A stretch of DNA of 64,000 bases, from NCBI GenBank assembly GCA_051294375.1, contig CM119265.1, forward strand, positions 18,710,631 to 18,774,630, in the 5' to 3' direction. The DNA comes from Paraspadella gotoi. Its lineage: Eukaryota > Chaetognatha. Of the stretch, positions 1 to 64,000 are shown piece by piece. The position numbers and the translations under genes were made by a program. Position 1 is the stretch's first letter; each line of letters opens with the position of its first letter. The notes under the pieces were generated by a model. It searched no databases. It worked only from the letters and a program-made list of their open reading frames with translations, and was not told the origin of the DNA.

Positions 1-61
1 ACCAATTAAGCTATGCTGAGCCTGAGATTATTGTTTGATTAACATGGCGCATCGATTTCAG

Positions 62-41312
<41,251 letters not shown>

Positions 41313-43498
41313 CGACCGAGTTAAGGTGAGGCAGTTAGAATAATTAGAATGAGTGATCTAGATTAGCTATATGTTAACTGTAAAAAGTGCATTATTCTGA
41401 TCATTTTGTTCCCTCGGTTTTAGAATCGCGTGTTTGGAGATGATCTCAAAATTCAGCGCCGAGAAAGGCTGCCGAAACGAGGACTCAACGAAACCGTTTT
41501 ACGGATTCCTTCGCGGTCCACGTTTGCCTCTGACGAAGGTGAAGGGAATGAAAGGACTCGGTCCACGAAGCAGGAAATCGGATCCATAGATCAACGGAAC
41601 TCATTTTTTTGTAACGCAACGAATTGTGTCACTATTATTTACTATCTCATTGTTACGCTGTAACCATTTTTAGATTGCGTTCGAACGATTTTTTTATATA
41701 AAAAATCGTCTTGCATTTAATTTTTTTTTTTTTTTTGAACGTGTTTTTTTTTGTTGCAAGCTATTAAGTCGATGGCAGCAAGCTGCGTTGTTTTTCATGC
41801 TTGGTCCTCGAAATTCGTCTTTTCACTTTTTTTTGTTTTCCTCTTTTTAATTTCGAGAATCGGGCATTTGGAAAATAACCCAAATTGTGCAATTTGATGT
41901 ACATTGTTAGCTAATTGAATGCGTTTTGAATTAAAGATTATAATCTCCACTTGGCTTCGTTGTTTATTAAGGTTGCTCTCAAAAGTTATCCGGAGACATT
42001 TTAACTGTACCTGTGCTGAAAATTTCGTGACTCGTACTTCCTATTTAATCAAACGATTTCTAATAACAAAAAAGGATGAAAGCGGAAGTGCCGTTGCTTG
42101 TATATGATAAATAGGTGATTACATAGTATATGACGCGGAATATGCTAATTAATGTACAACTAGAAAATGACTAAACCGCAGGATCGGACTAAAAGCGGGT
42201 TGACAAATGAACATCATTTAAATTGATTATCAAGCAATTTTTTTGGAAACAATTTTTTTTTCCTAAACCCATTTAATTTTTTTTATTTTAGGGGGCTCAA
42301 AAAGTAAAAAAAAAAATATTTTTTTTCAAAACTATCACCCTGCAGACAAAACGATCACAATTCGTTGATACAGAGTAATAATTATCAAGGCTTCGTTCAT
42401 ATTTAATTAGCGGGTAAATTTAACTCGACCGATAAAAAAATTCAATTTTGTTTGAACAAGAACGGTAATTCAAATGCGTTGCGCTACAGTGACTGCCTTA
42501 TCACGTGTATTTCTCGTGACATGACATGACGTGACCTGACATAATATGACGCGATATAACATGACTACCATAACTTTCTTAGCCCGTAAATTTATGACAT
42601 GCACTGCATCAAAATCCCGTCTTTTATTTCTTTTTAGTTTTAGGATTTCCTGAAGTCGGCTCTCGCAGTCCCTTAGATTTGAGGTTTTTTCTGTCTGACC
42701 GACTACAGTGACTTATACAGTTTCTCTGCGAGTACTCGCGGCGCAACTAAAAATGCGATGAAAGAAATCAATAACAGAAGAAAAAAAATTACGTCCAACT
42801 GTCTCATTAAGAGACGTACCATTAAAACCACTTTGTACGAGCAAAGCGAAAGGTAGAAATCGTTAAATTGGCATCGAGTTTCCAGTCGTTGCCAGGGATA
42901 ACGAGCCAAGAGGAATTTAAGCCCAAAGAATACAAATGAATGATAAAAATATTAAACTAAAATGAATAAGTACTTTTGTTCTCCCAAACCATTTTCGTTC
43001 ACTTTTCCTGGTGAACGATACCAAAAATATTGACGGTATTAAAAAAGTATAAAAACAAAATAAAACTACTACGTTGTATCATCTTGTCAGCGATCGGTAT
43101 CACGCACATAAACAATCACGCTCACAAATAATTGACACATAGAAAACCAGTTGGGCGGTAAAACTTTTAAAATTCATGCTGACGTTCGTTACCTTTTTCA
43201 CAGTAAAGTTATTTTTAACTCATGGGGATTCATATCGTTTTAAATCTTCAAAAACCTTTCCTCTTTATCATTCTTCGTTCAAAAAAAAAAAAAATGGTAA
43301 AGAAGTATAAAAAAAAGAACATCGTGAGATTAAATCACGAATGAACAAACAATATGCGACGAAGGCTTCTTCACAGACGTTTAACGAAGAGGGAGAGAAA
43401 AGAAATGATTTGTTCATAAAATTCCAGACAAACGGAAGGTAGGATTTGTATTTTAAATTTCGGGAGCAGTTTTTTTTTCAATATTCTGTTCGTAGTTT
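41313..43498. other. Intergenic/3' flank between convergent unc-89 and the minus-strand gene
   Basis: No coding exon supported. GTGAGG at 41,326 and a TTTTAG acceptor ending at 41,423 suggest a 3'UTR intron 13 nt after the unc-89 stop. AATTAAA-like polyadenylation candidates occur near 41,930. About 42,515-42,575 is a degenerate (ATGAC)n tract. The right part would be 3'UTR of the minus-strand EF-hand gene. Confidence 0.5.
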
Positions 43499-63519
<20,021 letters not shown>

Positions 63520-64000
63520 CTGGAGCCGCGGTTGGGGGGGGGTCGTTGGGAAATGGTGAGGGGGTTAGGGGGTTAAGAGGGTAGGAAGGGGAAAAAACGT
63601 CGTTGCCACATTGTCATTGGCAGCATGATCGATATTTTTATGAAGTGACATGACATTGACGACAGTCTCTTTAGATAAAACGCGATTTGGAATTTGGGGA
63701 GGGGCTTATGAATAACCTTAATCAGTTCACGAAAGACTGTGTGACAAATGTCTTTCGTGGATGTTTGTGGATGAGAATTTTAGAAAAGCCTTGCGGATCG
63801 AATTAAATCGAGAAATGGTTTGGAAGATTAAAAAATAAATGGAGAGAATAGATAATGGATATGATAATAAAGAAAACAAGACAACGAGAATGAAAAGAAT
63901 TACAAAAGAGAAAATAGAAATGGTAAATAATAAATGAATAAAAATTAAAAACGGAATGAAGTTTGGACTATCAAATTAAATTGTGCTGATAGAGAAAAAA
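63520..64000. other. Flank of the calcium-sensor exon
   Basis: No exon recognised. A G-rich run (63,530-63,590) is the C-rich pyrimidine tract of the minus-strand acceptor at 63,519. The rest is AT-rich intron. Confidence 0.5.

Noticed and set aside
44-58. CATGGCGCATCGATT shared with the start of the 35,711 frame
   Set aside because: Similarity stops after about 15 bases; treated as coincidence, and here the bases are intron next to an acceptor.

Overview
The window is from an invertebrate animal genome. It has long multi-exon genes with GT-AG introns, AT-rich introns against GC-rich codon third positions, many (GA/CT)n microsatellites, and a giant Ig/Fn3/kinase muscle gene. I cannot name the species or phylum. 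No bacterial, viral or CRISPR features were seen.

Positions 1-41,312, plus strand, hold the 3' part of one giant gene: an UNC-89/obscurin homologue of roughly 60 exons and 4,500-5,000 codons within the window. In order it encodes Ig domains, a 3.3-kb Lys/Glu-rich exon and a second repetitive exon, a 2.3-kb exon with four Ig domains, a run of Ig domains each split over two exons, an Ala/Ser/Pro linker, further Ig domains, Fn3, Ig-Ig, kinase 1 (PK1), an interkinase linker, Ig-Fn3, kinase 2 (PK2) and a stop at 41,310-41,312. Almost all exon joins were checked by hand for phase. Domain-boundary introns are mostly phase 1. PK1 keeps its catalytic residues, whereas PK2 has lost the HRD and DFG aspartates.

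A 10-kb intron that splits the PK1 catalytic loop carries a complete five-exon Rap1 GTPase gene on the minus strand (23,121-24,958, 184 aa, CaaX end). The intron between the interkinase linker and the PK2-side Ig holds a 460-codon intronless open frame (35,711-37,093) with a hydrophobic C-terminus.

Positions 43,499-63,519 and beyond, minus strand, hold a neuronal-calcium-sensor (NCS) family EF-hand gene, tail-to-tail with unc-89. Its N-terminal exons lie outside the window. After the normal family C-terminus, a splice donor lies in phase with two alternative downstream acceptors. One gives a short acidic tail; the other gives a three-exon, 154-residue proline-rich tail. Its 14.7-kb intron contains a complete seven-exon secreted WAP-domain gene (57,314-59,415, 370 aa).

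Repeats include three MITE-like elements with TA duplications (687-1138, 55,697-56,279, 56,289-56,824), two copies of a dispersed repeat (38,007 and 49,879), two copies of an element with an internal TTAGGG-like tract (28,750 and 51,171), a 41-bp-arm hairpin (20,734-20,829) and at least 15 long dinucleotide or tetranucleotide arrays.
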